A stretch of 5,949 bases of DNA from UBA5399 sp964592125 (lineage in GTDB: Bacteria > Bacillota > Clostridia > Christensenellales > Christensenellaceae). Positions 5,842-5,949 of this stretch are shown one piece after another. The notes under the pieces are model-generated. The model was not told the origin of the DNA, made no database searches, and worked only from the letters and a program-made list of their open reading frames with translations. Each line of letters begins with the position of its first letter. The first letter of the stretch is position 1. The stretch lies in contig CAZQBV010000119.1 of assembly GCA_964592125.1 (NCBI GenBank), forward strand, positions 1-5,949, in the 5' to 3' direction. The position numbers and the translations under genes were made by a program.

Positions 5842-5917
5842 TGGTGGGAGCAACAGGGCTCGAACCTGTGACCCCCTGCTTGTAAGGCAGGTGCTCTCCC
5901 AGCTGAGCTATAGCCCC
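5842..5917 (-). tRNA. tRNA-Val (anticodon UAC), atypical acceptor stem
   Basis: The 76-base gene folds into a cloverleaf with encoded CCA. The D stem is GCTC/GAGC. The anticodon stem CCTGC/GCAGG encloses loop CTTACAA, so the anticodon is UAC (valine). The variable loop is GGGTC and the T stem ACAGG/CCTGT encloses TTCGAGC; the discriminator is A73, as expected for Val. The acceptor stem is odd: 5' GGGGCTA faces 3' TGCTCCC, giving G4-U69, a C5xC68 mismatch and U6-G67, whereas GGGAGCA would pair perfectly. The 5' strand and D arm look like those of clostridial tRNA-Ala. It lies 12 bases after the tRNA-Gly and just before the terminator. The gene may still function; a degenerate or hybrid copy is also possible. 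Confidence 0.9.
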
Positions 5918-5929
5918 ATAAGTTTAATC

Positions 5930-5949
5930 TGGAGCGGGTGAAGGGGATC
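5930..5949 (-). tRNA. tRNA-Gly, 3' end only (cut by the window edge)
   Basis: The last 20 bases, read on the minus strand, are GATC (end of the T loop), CCCTT (3' T stem), CACCCGC (3' acceptor strand), discriminator T and encoded CCA. An acceptor complementary to GCGGGTG with U73 is characteristic of bacterial tRNA-Gly. The anticodon lies outside the window, so the isoacceptor cannot be named. It sits 12 bases upstream of tRNA-Val and is probably cotranscribed with it. Confidence 0.75.

Noticed and set aside
5693..5941. Plus-strand open frame of 82 codons ending GSNRARTCDPLLVRQ...
   Set aside because: This is the well-known spurious translation of the antisense strand of a tRNA gene; it crosses the terminator and tRNA-Val.

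Overview
The window looks like a chromosomal segment of a low-to-moderate GC Gram-positive anaerobe of the class Clostridia. The reasons are the XpaC/TelA gene pair typical of Firmicutes, strong AGGAGG-type ribosome binding sites, extended -10 promoters (TGnTATAAT) preceded by A/T tracts, a TTG start codon, and a Clostridia-style tRNA cluster. Genus or species cannot be fixed from the sequence. No CRISPR array, insertion sequence or prophage gene is visible.

Left edge (1-188, minus strand): the 5' part of an ohr-type (OsmC/Ohr family) peroxiredoxin gene. It is interrupted by an in-frame TAA exactly at the conserved TNPEQ-L motif. The same frame continues past the stop with recognisable Ohr sequence, including the reactive cysteine, so this is probably a pseudogene. 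Positions 189-509 are an AT-rich divergent intergenic region with a candidate ohr promoter and inverted repeat on one side and a strong sigma-A promoter for the rightward operon on the other.

Main block (510-4442, plus strand): four genes in one direction that look like one transcription unit. They are a four-pass membrane protein with an XpaC-like cytoplasmic tail, a TelA-family (toxic anion resistance) protein, a small one-pass membrane protein resembling the LemA family, and a lipoprotein carrying two beta-rich extracytoplasmic domains. XpaC next to TelA is a known arrangement (xpaC-yaaN in Bacillus subtilis). The addition of a LemA-like protein and a lipoprotein suggests a cell-envelope module spanning the cytoplasm, membrane and outer face, but its biochemical function is not known. 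The gap before the LemA-like gene is rich in stem-loops, and the gap before the lipoprotein contains a 15-bp tandem repeat.

Right part (4477-5583, minus strand): a convergent gene for a six-pass membrane diguanylate cyclase with an intact GGEEF active site and RxxD inhibitory site. It starts at TTG behind a perfect ribosome binding site and has its own extended -10 promoter with a 14-bp palindrome at the expected transcription start. Beyond it lie the end of a minus-strand tRNA cluster (partial tRNA-Gly, then tRNA-Val(UAC)) and a strong intrinsic terminator. The tRNA-Val has an unusual acceptor stem whose 5' strand looks like that of tRNA-Ala.
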